A stretch of DNA of 64,000 bases from Paramagnetospirillum magneticum AMB-1 (GCF_000009985.1 NC_007626.1:2721943-2785942); one strand, 5' to 3'; shown: positions 6,872 to 15,661, numbered from the stretch's first letter. The notes: a model not told the origin generated them from the sequence alone. Numbers and translations are program-made.

Positions 6872-9415
6872 CTACTCGCCGGCACTCTGCAGGGCGGCGG
6901 CCTGACCGGAACGGGGCTCCTGCGGCAACCGCACGGTGACCTGGGTGCCTTCCCCCTTGCGGCTGACGATATCCAAATGGCCACCGTGAAGTTCCACGAA
7001 GGCCCGCACCAGGGGCAGGCCAAGGCCGGTGCCGTCGTAACGGCGCGACAGGCTGCCGTCCACCTGCCGGAACGGCAGCATGGCGACGACCACTTCGTCG
7101 TCACTCATGCCGATGCCCGTGTCCGAGACCGTGAACCCAACCATGTCGCCCAGAACTTCCACCGTCACTTCGACGCTGCCGCCCTCGGGGGTGAACTTGA
7201 CGGAGTTGGACAGCAGGTTGACCAAAATCTGCAGCAATCTCCGACGGTCGGCCTTGAGGGCCGGAACATCCTCGGCGATGTGGCTGCCAAGAACCAATCC
7301 ACCGGCATCGGCACGGCTTTCGACGATGCGAATCGCCGCCGCCACCACCTCGGCGGGCTGGACCAGTTCCATGTCGAATTCCATCTGCCCCGCCTCGATC
7401 TTGGCGATATCGAGAATGTCATTGATCACCGCCAGAAGATGGCGACCCGAGGCCAGGATATCGTTGACGTAACCGACGTAGCGGGCAGACCCCAGGGGGC
7501 CGAACATTTCGGCGGCCATCACTTCGGAAAAGCCGATGACGGCATTGAGGGGCGTGCGCAGCTCATGGCTGACATTGGCCAGGAATTCCGTCTTGGCGCG
7601 GTTGGCCAGGTCGGCCTGTTCCTTGGCGGCGACCAGCTCCCGCTCGGCGCGGATATGCTCGGCGATTTCGGCCTTGAGGGCCTCGGTGCGCTGGTGCACC
7701 CGGCGCTCCAGACTCTCGTTGACCATGTGCAGCAGGCGCTCGGCGGCGATACGGCCGGTGATGTCGCTGCCATAGACGTTGACCACGCCGACGCCGGGCA
7801 GCGGCACGAAGACCAGCGACAGGATGCGGTCCCGCACGGTTATTTCGGCCTCGGACTGCACTCCGCCTTCCAAGGCGTCGACAATATGCGTCTTCCAGGC
7901 CTCGGGCAGCATACCGCCCAGGTCAATGCCCCAGAATTCCAGCAACCGCGACGCCGCCTGATTGGCGTGGGTCACCACACCGGCACGGGTCACCCGCAAC
8001 ACCGGATTGGGATCTTGCGACGGGAACTGGGCAAAGATGGCGATGGCTTCTTCGGCCTGGCGCCGGCTGGTGGCGTCTTCCACCAGGATCAACCCGGTAT
8101 CGACACTGCGGGCCAACATGGTCTCGAAAACCCGCTCGCCCTCCCCCTGAGCGATGCGGACCAGATCACTTCCGCTGGTCCGAGCCTGGAGAAAGGGGCC
8201 AAGCCCTCCCGCCACCGCAGCGAAGTCCCGCATGACCGAATTTTCGGCCTGGGGTCCGCCATCGGTCATGCGAATGACGCCGACGCCCATGACCTCGGTC
8301 ACCGAATGAAGCAGATGCAGTCGCTCGTTCTCGGCAGCCAGGGCCGCCTGCTCCGTCAGCAGATGGATGCGCGCCTCCTCCTCGTCCTTCAGGGCCTGAC
8401 GCGAGCGCTGAACCTCGGAGACCAGGGTCTCCACCTCGATTTCCAGGTGAGCCAGCTCGTCGGGGCCGAGGTCCGTGCTCTCGGCACTGGAAATCCGATG
8501 CGTCATGGCCGCCACCCGCAGGGCCGCCTGGCGAATTCTCCAGGCCAGGTAAACAAGAGCGGCGAAAAACAGCGCGCTTAATCCGGCCCCCATGATGGTT
8601 CGGCTGGTGCGCTCCATGGAGATCAATGGCTCACTCATCACGCCCTGCCGGCTGCGCGGCAAGGCCGTGGTGAATGTCAGCCCGGAAAAGCCATCTCCAG
8701 CCCCCAGGACCCGTCCGGTTCCGAGGTGAAAGACCTCGCCCCAGACCGCCATGGAACGAGCTTGCCCGGTGTGATCCGCGGAACCGGCCAGGGCCAGAAC
8801 CCGGTCGCCGGCCGGCTCACTGGCCAGGAAGGCGAATCCGCGATCCATAAACCGGCCCATGGTAATCCGCAGAAAATCGTCATCGATGACCGACACCACG
8901 ACCAGCCGGCGACCACCGCCCCCCGCCAGGGGAGCCGCCGAAATCAACAGGCCTTCGGTTTGGGAAATGGCGATGCGCTGAACCTGCCCCGCCGGCAGAA
9001 GCGCCAGCGCGGGAGCCAGTTCCGGCGAAAAGGGGCGACCACGTCTCGCCTCGCCTTCCCCCTCGATCCCCCCGGCGCCAAGAATGGCGAGAAAGTCGAT
9101 CGGGGGATAGGCCTTCAACTCCTCCCCGGTGGGAAACCAGATGGGCTCTCCTGCCGCGCGAATACCCTGCAGCCGCCCGGCCAGATCAGCCAGCGCCTGG
9201 TGGGATGCCAGGACGTCATCCATACGCATGGCGTCGCGCCCGACTTTGTGTTCCAACCGCTCGACCAAAATCTGGTCGACCACATTTGCCAGATTTCGGC
9301 GATGAATGATCTCGATCAACGCCCAGAGGACCATACAGACGGCCGCGCACAGGAATACCAGCCTCACCATCAGGCCATGTCTTCCGATCCGTCCTGCGCC
9401 CTGGCTCTTACTCAT
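6872..9415 (-). CDS. Membrane-bound PAS sensor histidine kinase (orphan)
   Basis: An 847-residue sensor kinase. It has an N-terminal transmembrane helix (residues about 15-38), a periplasmic sensing domain of about 240 residues, a second helix near 280-300 and a HAMP-like linker. A coiled coil and two PAS-like regions (about 365-450 and 460-570) come next. The HisKA domain has SHELRTPLNAVIGFSE (phospho-His near 610), followed by HATPase with LLSNSVKFTPEGG, SDTGIGM and GTGLGLPLV. There is no receiver domain and no response-regulator gene next to it. The start at 9415 is chosen for its AAGGAC Shine-Dalgarno; an in-frame codon at 9448 would add 11 residues. Confidence 0.92.
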   Translation of the reverse strand: MSKSQGAGRIGRHGLMVRLVFLCAAVCMVLWALIEIIHRRNLANVVDQILVERLEHKVGRDAMRMDDVLASHQALADLAGRLQGIRAAGEPIWFPTGEELKAYPPIDFLAILGAGGIEGEGEARRGRPFSPELAPALALLPAGQVQRIAISQTEGLLISAAPLAGGGGRRLVVVSVIDDDFLRITMGRFMDRGFAFLASEPAGDRVLALAGSADHTGQARSMAVWGEVFHLGTGRVLGAGDGFSGLTFTTALPRSRQGVMSEPLISMERTSRTIMGAGLSALFFAALVYLAWRIRQAALRVAAMTHRISSAESTDLGPDELAHLEIEVETLVSEVQRSRQALKDEEEARIHLLTEQAALAAENERLHLLHSVTEVMGVGVIRMTDGGPQAENSVMRDFAAVAGGLGPFLQARTSGSDLVRIAQGEGERVFETMLARSVDTGLILVEDATSRRQAEEAIAIFAQFPSQDPNPVLRVTRAGVVTHANQAASRLLEFWGIDLGGMLPEAWKTHIVDALEGGVQSEAEITVRDRILSLVFVPLPGVGVVNVYGSDITGRIAAERLLHMVNESLERRVHQRTEALKAEIAEHIRAERELVAAKEQADLANRAKTEFLANVSHELRTPLNAVIGFSEVMAAEMFGPLGSARYVGYVNDILASGRHLLAVINDILDIAKIEAGQMEFDMELVQPAEVVAAAIRIVESRADAGGLVLGSHIAEDVPALKADRRRLLQILVNLLSNSVKFTPEGGSVEVTVEVLGDMVGFTVSDTGIGMSDDEVVVAMLPFRQVDGSLSRRYDGTGLGLPLVRAFVELHGGHLDIVSRKGEGTQVTVRLPQEPRSGQAAALQSAGE

Positions 9416-9673
9416 TGCCGTCCTTGCCCCCCCGAAGACAACGTACAAAGGGGTAATAACTAAACTTATGCATAGGAAGCGCTAACAACAAGGACCTTTA
9501 GAATAATATTCACCCAAAATATCCTTGATTCTCACACACTAGCAGCACTCTGTCTAGTCCCGCTCAGGTTGAATATTGTAGCGATTCCGTTTCGTTAAAT
9601 GACGTTTCTAGACACCACACCGACCACCAGACCATGCCCTTGGTATGTGTCAAAGCATTCGCCAGGCAGTGAT

Positions 9674-10186
9674 ATGGTGAATCAAGATCATGGAGGCCGC
9701 CCCTTGTCCTATCGCCGCGCAGGCATCACCGTCTGGCATCCAGCCAGTCTTGTTTCCACCTGGTTCGGGGCGGGATTGCTGCCCAAGGGACCGGGAACCT
9801 GGGGTTCCGCCGCCGCCCTGCCCTTCGCCTGGATCATAATGGATGCCGGCGGGCCGGTGTCATTGCTGGCCGCCACCCTGGCCTGCTTTGCCGTTGGCTG
9901 GTGGGCGTCTTCCGTCTATGTGCGCCGCACCGGAGCCGAGGACCCATCAGAAGTGGTAATCGACGAGGTGGCCGGTCAGTGGCTGGTCCTGCTGGCCGCG
10001 CCGCTCGACCCCCTGTCCTATCTCATGGGCTTTGCCCTGTTTCGAGCCTTCGACATCTGGAAGCCCTGGCCGGTGGGCTGGGCCGACCGCCGGATCGGCG
10101 GCGGATTGGGGATCATGGTCGACGACATCCTGGCTGGATTCTACGGCCTGGGATTGCTGGTCCTCTTCAACCACCTGCGGAGTTGA
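9674..10186 (+). CDS. pgpA: Phosphatidylglycerophosphatase A
   Basis: Dephosphorylates phosphatidylglycerol phosphate to phosphatidylglycerol in the inner membrane. The 170-residue protein carries GAGLLPKGPGTWGS near the N terminus, DPSEVVIDEVAGQW in the middle and GIMVDDILAGFYG near the end; the Asp/Glu residues are the family metal-binding sites. Hydrophobic segments match a small integral membrane enzyme. The ATG at 9674 is preferred to an upstream codon at 9599 because the extra 25 residues are not family-like. cinA follows after 2 bp, the frequent pgpA-cinA pairing. Confidence 0.93.
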   Translation: MVNQDHGGRPLSYRRAGITVWHPASLVSTWFGAGLLPKGPGTWGSAAALPFAWIIMDAGGPVSLLAATLACFAVGWWASSVYVRRTGAEDPSEVVIDEVAGQWLVLLAAPLDPLSYLMGFALFRAFDIWKPWPVGWADRRIGGGLGIMVDDILAGFYGLGLLVLFNHLRS

Positions 10187-10188
10187 AC

Positions 10189-10680
10189 ATGCTTCCCACC
10201 GTCCTGACCGACCTTGCGGCCGAGGTTCTGCGCGTGGCCGGGCAACGCGGCGAGCATCTGGCCACCGCGGAATCGTGCACCGGCGGGCTGGTGGCGGCGG
10301 TACTGACCGCCATTGCCGGATCGTCTTCGGTGATGGAGCGCGGCTTCGTCACCTATTCCAACGAGGCAAAGACCGAGATGCTGGGCGTTCCCGCCGCGCT
10401 GATCGCCGCCCATGGTGCGGTCAGCCGCGAAGTGGCGCAGGCCATGGCCGAGGGGGCCTTGGCCCATTCGCGGGCCGACGCGGCGGTGGCCATCACCGGC
10501 ATTGCCGGCCCCGGCGGCGGCACGGCGGACAAGCCGGTGGGCCTGGTGCATTTCGCCCTGGCCCGCCGGGGAGCCGACACCCGGCATGAGGCCCATGTGT
10601 TTGCCGGCGACCGCGACGCGGTCAGGCTGCAGGCGGCGCGGACCGCGCTCGGGCTGTTCTTGCCGCCATCACCGACCTGA
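10189..10680 (+). CDS. pncC: CinA-family nicotinamide-nucleotide amidohydrolase (PncC type)
   Basis: Hydrolyses NMN to nicotinate mononucleotide and ammonia in pyridine nucleotide recycling. The 163-residue protein is the stand-alone C-terminal CinA domain: AESCTGGLVA near residue 28 (catalytic Ser), GFVTYSNEAK, and ITGIAGPGGGTADKPVGLV. It lacks the N-terminal MocF/COG1058 domain. It starts two bases after pgpA stops, so it is coupled. Its last 59 bp overlap the 3' end of a small convergent gene on the other strand. Confidence 0.93.
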   Translation: MLPTVLTDLAAEVLRVAGQRGEHLATAESCTGGLVAAVLTAIAGSSSVMERGFVTYSNEAKTEMLGVPAALIAAHGAVSREVAQAMAEGALAHSRADAAVAITGIAGPGGGTADKPVGLVHFALARRGADTRHEAHVFAGDRDAVRLQAARTALGLFLPPSPT

Positions 10681-10954
10681 GGATGGCCAGCGGCACGGTC
10701 GGGGATTCGGACATGACGCACAGCCCATCGCCGCTCAGGGAAGCATAGGGAAACATCCCGCTGGCGCCATAGCCCAGGTGCAGCCGCAGGCCGGGCAGCG
10801 CCGCCTCGGCCAGGGCGCGGCAATCGGCCACCGACGAGGTGAACGGCGCCTCGGCCAGAGCGAACGCCGCCGCCAGATCGCGGTCGAGGTCGGAATCGGC
10901 CCCCGTCGCCAGATCAAGCCTTCGCTCCAGTGCGGACCAGTCGGTGGGCATCAT
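10622..10954 (-). CDS. Small hypothetical protein
   Basis: A 110-residue protein I do not recognise as a characterised family. The central part (LRLHLGYGASGMFPYASLSGDG) has a pattern seen in short alphaproteobacterial or phage-like hypothetical proteins, but no function follows from that. There is no signal peptide, membrane segment or nucleic-acid-binding motif. It starts 84 bp from the divergent TPP-enzyme start and ends inside cinA with a 59-bp tail-to-tail overlap. The Ala/Arg-rich last 15 residues lie in that overlap. It could be a false ORF, but the codon pattern upstream of the overlap looks coding. Confidence 0.55.
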   Translation of the reverse strand: MMPTDWSALERRLDLATGADSDLDRDLAAAFALAEAPFTSSVADCRALAEAALPGLRLHLGYGASGMFPYASLSGDGLCVMSESPTVPLAILRSVMAARTARARSAPPAA

Positions 10955-11038
10955 TCCTCCAAGCGCTCCATGGACGGAAGCGCGCCCCGCAGCCTATCCT
11001 GTGCGCCGCGCCTGTTCCATATGTCGTCGGAGAGTTTC

Positions 11039-12724
11039 ATGTCGCAGTTGAGCCCAGCGCCTCGCACCGGCGGAGAAATCCTCGCCGACGCCCTGCTCGC
11101 CCAGGGAGCCGATACGGTGACCTGCGTGCCGGGAGAAAGCTTTCTGCCCTTTCTCGACGCCGCCTGGGATCGCCGCGACCGGCTGAAGGTCCTGGCCTTC
11201 CGCCATGAGGGCGGTGCGGCCTATGCCGCCGAGGCCCATGGCAAGCTGACCGGGCGCCCCGGCGTGTGCATCGTCGGGCGCGGCCCCGGGGCCACCCACG
11301 CCTCGGTGGGCGTCCATACCGCCTTTCAGGATTCCACCCCCATGGTGCTGCTGATCGGTCAGGTGGACCGCCCCATCCGGGGGCGCGAGGCCTTTCAGGA
11401 AGTGGAACTGGCCCAGATGTTCCGGCCCCTGGCCAAGCGGGTGGAGGAGATCACCTCGCCCGACCGCCTGCCCGAAGCCGTGGCCCGCGCCTTTGCCGCC
11501 GCCATGGGCGGACGCCCCGGCCCGGCGGTGCTGATCCTGCCCGAGGACATGCTGGCCGAACGCGCCTCCGTGGCCGATGTGGAGCGCCTGCCCCCGGCCC
11601 TGCCCCATCCCGGCCCCTGCCGCCTGGACAAGATGGTGGAATTGCTGGCCAAGGCCCGGCGGCCGCTGATGCTGGTGGGTGGCGGCGGCTGGACGCCGGA
11701 GGCCGCGCGCCTGATCACCGCCTTCGCCGAAGGCTGGAGCCTGCCGGTGGCCGCCTGCTTCCGCCGCCAGGACATCGTCGACAACGAATCCGCCTGCTAT
11801 GGCGGCGAGCTGGGCTATTCCATGGCCCCCAGCCTGGGGGCACGGGTGCGCGAGGCCGACCTGATCCTGGCGGTGGGCACCAGGCTGGGCGATATCGACA
11901 CGGCGGGCTACAGCCTGATCGAAGCGCCCAATCCGAAGCAGATTCTGATCCATGTCTTTCCCGAGGCCGAGGAACTGGGCCGCGTCTTCCGTCCCGATCT
12001 CGCTATCGTCTCCGCCATGCTGCCCTTCGCCCGCCGCGCCTCTCAACTGGCGGCGCCCGCCGCATTGCCGTGGACGGACTGGACCCGGGCGGTGCGCGGC
12101 GACCATCTGGCCAACCGGGTGCCCAATTCCTGCCCGGGGGCGCTGGACATGGGACAGGTGATGGCCGAGATCGAGGCCCGGCTGCCCGAGGATGCCATCA
12201 TCTGCACCGGAGCCGGCAATTACACCGGCTGGCCCCAGCGCTTCCACCGTTTCCGCCGCTATCCCGGCCAGTTGGCCCCGGCCAACGGCTCCATGGGCTA
12301 TGGCCTGCCCGCCGCCCTGGCCGCCAAGGCGCTGTATCCGGACCGCGCCGTGGTCGCCTTTGCCGGCGACGGCTGCTTCCTGATGACCGCCCAGGAACTG
12401 GCCACCGCCAAGCTGCACGGCCTTTCGCCCGTGGTGCTGGTCGTCGACAACGGCATGTATGGCACCATCCGTATGCATCAGGAGGCCAGCCATCCCGGCC
12501 GAACACTGGCCACCGACCTCGCCAACCCCGATTTCGCCGCCCTGGCTGCGGCCTATGACGCCTGGACGGCCCGGGTAGAGCGCACCGAGGACTTCGCCCC
12601 GGCCTTCGACCAGGCCCTGGCGGCGGGGCGGCTGGCCCTGCTGCACCTGGTGCTGGACCCCGAGGCCATCACCACCCGCACCACGCTGACGGCCATTCGG
12701 GACAAGGCGCAAAACAAGGGCTGA
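11039..12724 (+). CDS. Thiamine-diphosphate-dependent enzyme, acetolactate-synthase large-subunit-like
   Basis: A 561-residue three-domain ThDP enzyme: an N-terminal PYR domain with the catalytic Glu in HEGGAAY, a central transhydrogenase-like domain (about 195-330), and a C-terminal PP domain with the GDGCFLMTAQE...DNGMYG ThDP/Mg motif. It resembles the acetolactate synthase/benzoylformate decarboxylase superfamily, but no regulatory ilvH subunit follows, so valine synthesis is unlikely to be its role. A 2-oxoacid decarboxylase or carboligase of unknown substrate is the safer call. The start at 11039 has GGAGAG upstream; an in-frame ATG at 11021 is possible. Confidence 0.85.
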   Translation: MSQLSPAPRTGGEILADALLAQGADTVTCVPGESFLPFLDAAWDRRDRLKVLAFRHEGGAAYAAEAHGKLTGRPGVCIVGRGPGATHASVGVHTAFQDSTPMVLLIGQVDRPIRGREAFQEVELAQMFRPLAKRVEEITSPDRLPEAVARAFAAAMGGRPGPAVLILPEDMLAERASVADVERLPPALPHPGPCRLDKMVELLAKARRPLMLVGGGGWTPEAARLITAFAEGWSLPVAACFRRQDIVDNESACYGGELGYSMAPSLGARVREADLILAVGTRLGDIDTAGYSLIEAPNPKQILIHVFPEAEELGRVFRPDLAIVSAMLPFARRASQLAAPAALPWTDWTRAVRGDHLANRVPNSCPGALDMGQVMAEIEARLPEDAIICTGAGNYTGWPQRFHRFRRYPGQLAPANGSMGYGLPAALAAKALYPDRAVVAFAGDGCFLMTAQELATAKLHGLSPVVLVVDNGMYGTIRMHQEASHPGRTLATDLANPDFAALAAAYDAWTARVERTEDFAPAFDQALAAGRLALLHLVLDPEAITTRTTLTAIRDKAQNKG

Positions 12725-12740
12725 CACCTCGGCGGATGTC

Positions 12741-12756
12741 ACACTTTATCAAGTGT
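12741..12756. promoter_or_regulatory. Inverted repeat upstream of the cyclic-nucleotide-binding gene
   Basis: ACACTT-TATC-AAGTGT is a perfect 6-bp inverted repeat 17 bp after the ThDP-enzyme stop and 75 bp before the next start. It could be an operator or a weak terminator; there is no run of T after it, which favours an operator or a simple intergenic hairpin. Confidence 0.35.
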
Positions 12757-12830
12757 TAGCGGTTGCGATGGCGGGGCGTTTCACGCACAGTCGGTGCGCT
12801 CTTCCGCTCTCCTCCCTCCCCCCCAGGATC

Positions 12831-13490
12831 ATGAACGAAATCAGCGCTCCCCTCGCCCCCCTGCCCAAGCAGGGCGAACCAAAAATGGAAAAGCTCGCCG
12901 TCGCCGCCGGAGCCACCCTGTTCCGCCAGGGTGAAATGGGCGACGCCGCCTATATCCTGGAAAAGGGCAAGATCATGATCTTCCAGCAGGTGGAGGGTCA
13001 GCGGGTCGAACTGGACACCATCCGGCCGGGGGAAATCTTCGGCGAGATGGCGGTGATCGACAGCAGCGAGCGCATGGCCACCGCCGTCGCCGCCACCGAC
13101 TGCGCCGTCACCCGCGTCCCCCAGGCCATCTTCAACCGCAAGCTGGAAGCCACGGACAAGTTCGTCCGCGCCCTGGTCAACATGTTCATCAAGAACATCC
13201 GTACCTCGCACCGTATCTTCGTGCGCCGGCCGCGCAGCTTCCGCGACAACATCAAGCTGATCCGCTTTTTCGCCTTCAACATTCAGCGCTACGCCAACCT
13301 GATCGAGGATCGCCCCCTGGGCGAGGAGATGCTGGCGGCGCTGGACAAGGTGGACAAGGCCGTGGCTGAGCTGGCGGAAATCGGCAACCGCGCCAAGGAC
13401 AAGCGCCACGATCACATCATGGAGGAAGGCGACGCCCATAATGTGGGCCTCAAATCCGTGATGGGCACCGAGGGGCACCGCAAGCTTTAG
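12831..13490 (+). CDS. Cyclic-nucleotide-binding domain protein without DNA-binding domain
   Basis: A 219-residue cytoplasmic protein. Residues about 20-125 form a CRP/PKA-type cNMP fold: LFRQGEMGDAAYILEKG, then the phosphate-binding cassette FGEMAVIDSSERMATAVA with the Arg that contacts the cyclic phosphate. The C-terminal 90 residues are helical and charged, with no helix-turn-helix, so it is not a CRP-type transcription factor. It might relay cAMP or cGMP to a partner protein. The ATG at 12831 is used because upstream in-frame codons lie in an intergenic-looking stretch. A chain of hairpins begins 6 bp after its stop. Confidence 0.85.
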   Translation: MNEISAPLAPLPKQGEPKMEKLAVAAGATLFRQGEMGDAAYILEKGKIMIFQQVEGQRVELDTIRPGEIFGEMAVIDSSERMATAVAATDCAVTRVPQAIFNRKLEATDKFVRALVNMFIKNIRTSHRIFVRRPRSFRDNIKLIRFFAFNIQRYANLIEDRPLGEEMLAALDKVDKAVAELAEIGNRAKDKRHDHIMEEGDAHNVGLKSVMGTEGHRKL

Positions 13491-13496
13491 CGGGAT

Positions 13497-13598
13497 GTGG
13501 AAAAAATCCACTTCGGGGGCATTTGCCCCCGCTACCCCAACCGGGAAGCACAGCTTCCCGAACCCTTCAGCTTCTTAATCAACTGAAATAAAAAGAAG
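13497..13598 (+). repeat. Structured three-hairpin intergenic element (copy A), preceded by a short A-loop hairpin
   Basis: Just 3' of a stop codon, four consecutive hairpins are seen: 13497-13511 (GTGGA/TCCAC), 13514-13531 (CGGGGGCA-TT-TGCCCCCG), 13542-13560 (CGGGAAGC-ACA-GCTTCCCG) and 13571-13598 (CTTCTT/AAGAAG with an AT-rich loop). The last three match in order, spacer type and AT-rich third loop a copy on the other strand at 21662-21730, although the stem sequences differ. This suggests a dispersed 3'-UTR element or RNA with compensatory changes. Confidence 0.6.
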
Positions 13599-13660
13599 CC
13601 TGCGGCTGACGGACCAGGGCGATAGCGCTGCCGCAAAGCGGAGCCCTTCCGGCCCCCACC

Positions 13661-13921
13661 CTACCGCGCCGGCAATTCCTCGACCGTCACCGAGGACGAG
13701 GAGCGCGAGGCCGGAGCCCTGGCCGGCGGCGGGGGCTCCTCCTCGGTTCGCGATTGCGGCTGGGAGGTTTGCTGTGAGGCGGTCTGCGACGACTGGTCGC
13801 CGCGATTACGCTTTTCCATTTCCTTGACGCCATGGGCCGCCAGTTCCGCCACGGCGCAGCCGGACAGCCCCGCCAGCAGCGACAGGGCGGCCACCACCCG
13901 CATCAAGCGACGCGCACGCAT
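13661..13921 (-). CDS. Small lipoprotein with Ser/Gln/Pro-rich tail
   Basis: An 86-residue protein with a lipoprotein signal: MRARRLMRVV basic start, hydrophobic core and lipobox LSGC, so the mature protein would start at Cys about 21. The remainder is low-complexity (Gln/Ser/Thr, then Pro/Ala, then Ser) with no recognisable domain. The start is the ATG at 13921, five bp after the stop of the cyclophilin-like gene; the longer open frame to 14056 runs inside that gene. The pair is probably one transcript. Function unknown. Confidence 0.65.
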   Translation of the reverse strand: MRARRLMRVVAALSLLAGLSGCAVAELAAHGVKEMEKRNRGDQSSQTASQQTSQPQSRTEEEPPPPARAPASRSSSSVTVEELPAR

Positions 13922-13926
13922 TCCAT

Positions 13927-14304
13927 CTACTCCGTGATCGCCTCGATCCTGACCAGCGCCCCGGCCTCGACCGTGGCGAGAAACGCCAGGGAATCGGCGG
14001 TGCGCCCGAAGATATTGGCGGGAACCGCGAGGCGGATCTCCTCGCCTTCGGAACAAGGGGTCGGGCCATAGCCGATGACGATAGCCTCGCCCTCATGACG
14101 GAAGGCCAATTCCCCGGCTTCGACCACCTCGCGTGCATCGTCCTCGCGGTCGGCGTGAACCGGGGCCTGGAAATAGACCTCGCCCTGCCAGGTGGCCACG
14201 CGGGCCTCGAACGGCACCGCGGCCAGGACCGCATCCGCCGTCCCGGTGTTGTAGAGATCGACGTTCAGGACGTGGTGTCCGATGGAAATCTTCAGCTTAC
14301 GCAT
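13927..14304 (-). CDS. Cyclophilin-like fold protein (TM1367 type)
   Basis: A 125-residue cytoplasmic protein. The segments GEVYFQAPV, GELAFRHEGEAIVIGYGPTP and VPANIFGR match the cyclophilin-like/TM1367 domain family, which keeps the cyclophilin barrel but lacks the prolyl-isomerase active-site Arg/Phe set, so peptidyl-prolyl isomerase activity should not be assumed. It lies upstream of, and probably co-transcribed with, the small lipoprotein. The start at 14304 gives the expected MRKLKISIG N terminus. Confidence 0.72.
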   Translation of the reverse strand: MRKLKISIGHHVLNVDLYNTGTADAVLAAVPFEARVATWQGEVYFQAPVHADREDDAREVVEAGELAFRHEGEAIVIGYGPTPCSEGEEIRLAVPANIFGRTADSLAFLATVEAGALVRIEAITE

Positions 14305-14406
14305 GCCTTATCGGTCCCGACTGGTTCCTGTCGCGGCGCCAATGTGCCATGTCCCAAGGGAATTGACCAGAAGCACAATAGCCATACCACATGTAGTGGC
14401 TCCGAC

Positions 14407-15600
14407 CTAGTCGCGCAAGCTCCGTAACAGCTCGCGGGTGTGCTTGGCGATCATCATCTCCTCGTCGGTGGGAATCACCCAAACCGAGACGGGGCTGTCG
14501 GCGGCGCTGATCAGCAGGGAATCACGCTGGTTGGCTTCCTGGTCCATCTCGACCCCCAGCCACTCGGCATGGGCACAGACCCTCTCGCGGATCTGAGGCG
14601 AGCGCTCGCCGATGCCGGCGGTGAACACCAGGGCATCCAGCCCGCCCATGGCGGCGGCCAGCGAGCCCAGCTCGCGCGAGATGCGATAGACGAACAGTTC
14701 GACTGCCTCGGCGGCATGGGGCTCCGAGCTTTCCAGCAGGATGCGCATGTCGTTGCTGACCCCCGACACGCCCAGCAGGCCGGACTGCTTGTACAGCAGG
14801 TCCTCGATTTCCTTGGGGGTCATGCCCTTCTGCTGCAGCAGGTAAAGGATCACGCCGGCATCCATGGTTCCGGTGCGGGTGCCCATGGGCAGGCCGTCCA
14901 CGGCGGTAAAGCCCATGGTGCTGGCCACGCTCTTGCCGCCGTCGATGGCGCACATGGAGGCGCCGGAGCCCAGATGGCAGACCACCACCTTGCCCCGTGC
15001 CGCCGCCGGAGACAGCTGGCGCATCTGGCGGGCGATGAATTCGTAGGACAGGCCGTGGAAGCCGTAGCGCTTGACGCCTTCGCCGGTGATCTTGCGCGGC
15101 AGAGCGAAGCTCTGGGCCGTCCAGGGATTGGAGCGGTGGAAGGCGGTATCGAAACAGGCGACCTGGGTCAGGCCGGGATGGACCTTGGTCAGGGCGCGGA
15201 TGGGGGCCAGATTATGGGGCTGGTGCAGCGGCGCCAGGGGGATCAGCTTCTCCAGCTCTTCCATCAGCTCGTCATTGACCAGCAGCGGCTGGGAGTACTG
15301 AGAGCCGCCGTGGACCACCCGGTGACCGGCGGCCTTGAGCTCGGCATCGCCCAACTGGGCCTCGATCCACTCGATCATGTACTTGAACAGGGCCTCGTGG
15401 CTCATGTTCGGCTGGTCGGGCCAGCGCTGCTCGTTCAGCACCCCGCCATGGGGCGACTTGGCGATGAAATGGGGGGCGACGTTGATGCCCTCCACCTGCC
15501 CCTTGCACGACAGCAGCGGCTTCTCGTCGCCATTGGAGATGTAGAGCGAGAACTTGATGCTGGACGAGCCGGCATTGATGACCAGGATACCTTCACGCAT
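14407..15600 (-). CDS. ackA: Acetate kinase
   Basis: Interconverts acetate + ATP and acetyl phosphate + ADP in the cytoplasm. The 397-residue ASKHA-fold protein has INAGSSSIKF at the N terminus, HLGSGASMCAI in the phosphate loop, GTRTGTMD and FTAGIGE near the C terminus, with the conserved Arg in VVHGG context. The ATG at 15600 (MREGILVINAG) fits the family; an open extension to 15693 is intergenic. It follows the MaoC-Pta gene by 96 bp on the same strand; that gap contains a GNRA-tetraloop hairpin. Confidence 0.97.
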   Translation of the reverse strand: MREGILVINAGSSSIKFSLYISNGDEKPLLSCKGQVEGINVAPHFIAKSPHGGVLNEQRWPDQPNMSHEALFKYMIEWIEAQLGDAELKAAGHRVVHGGSQYSQPLLVNDELMEELEKLIPLAPLHQPHNLAPIRALTKVHPGLTQVACFDTAFHRSNPWTAQSFALPRKITGEGVKRYGFHGLSYEFIARQMRQLSPAAARGKVVVCHLGSGASMCAIDGGKSVASTMGFTAVDGLPMGTRTGTMDAGVILYLLQQKGMTPKEIEDLLYKQSGLLGVSGVSNDMRILLESSEPHAAEAVELFVYRISRELGSLAAAMGGLDALVFTAGIGERSPQIRERVCAHAEWLGVEMDQEANQRDSLLISAADSPVSVWVIPTDEEMMIAKHTRELLRSLRD

Positions 15601-15661
15601 AGGACCCAAACTCCATTGAGGCCAACTCGCCGTATCCAGCCGCCATTGAGGCGGCGGCCAA

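Noticed and set aside
11039..12724. Biosynthetic acetolactate synthase IlvB/IlvI
   Set aside because: No regulatory small subunit or ilvC is adjacent, and the N-terminal motif differs from biosynthetic enzymes; kept as a general ThDP enzyme.
12831..13490. CRP/FNR transcription factor
   Set aside because: The cNMP domain is present but no helix-turn-helix follows it.
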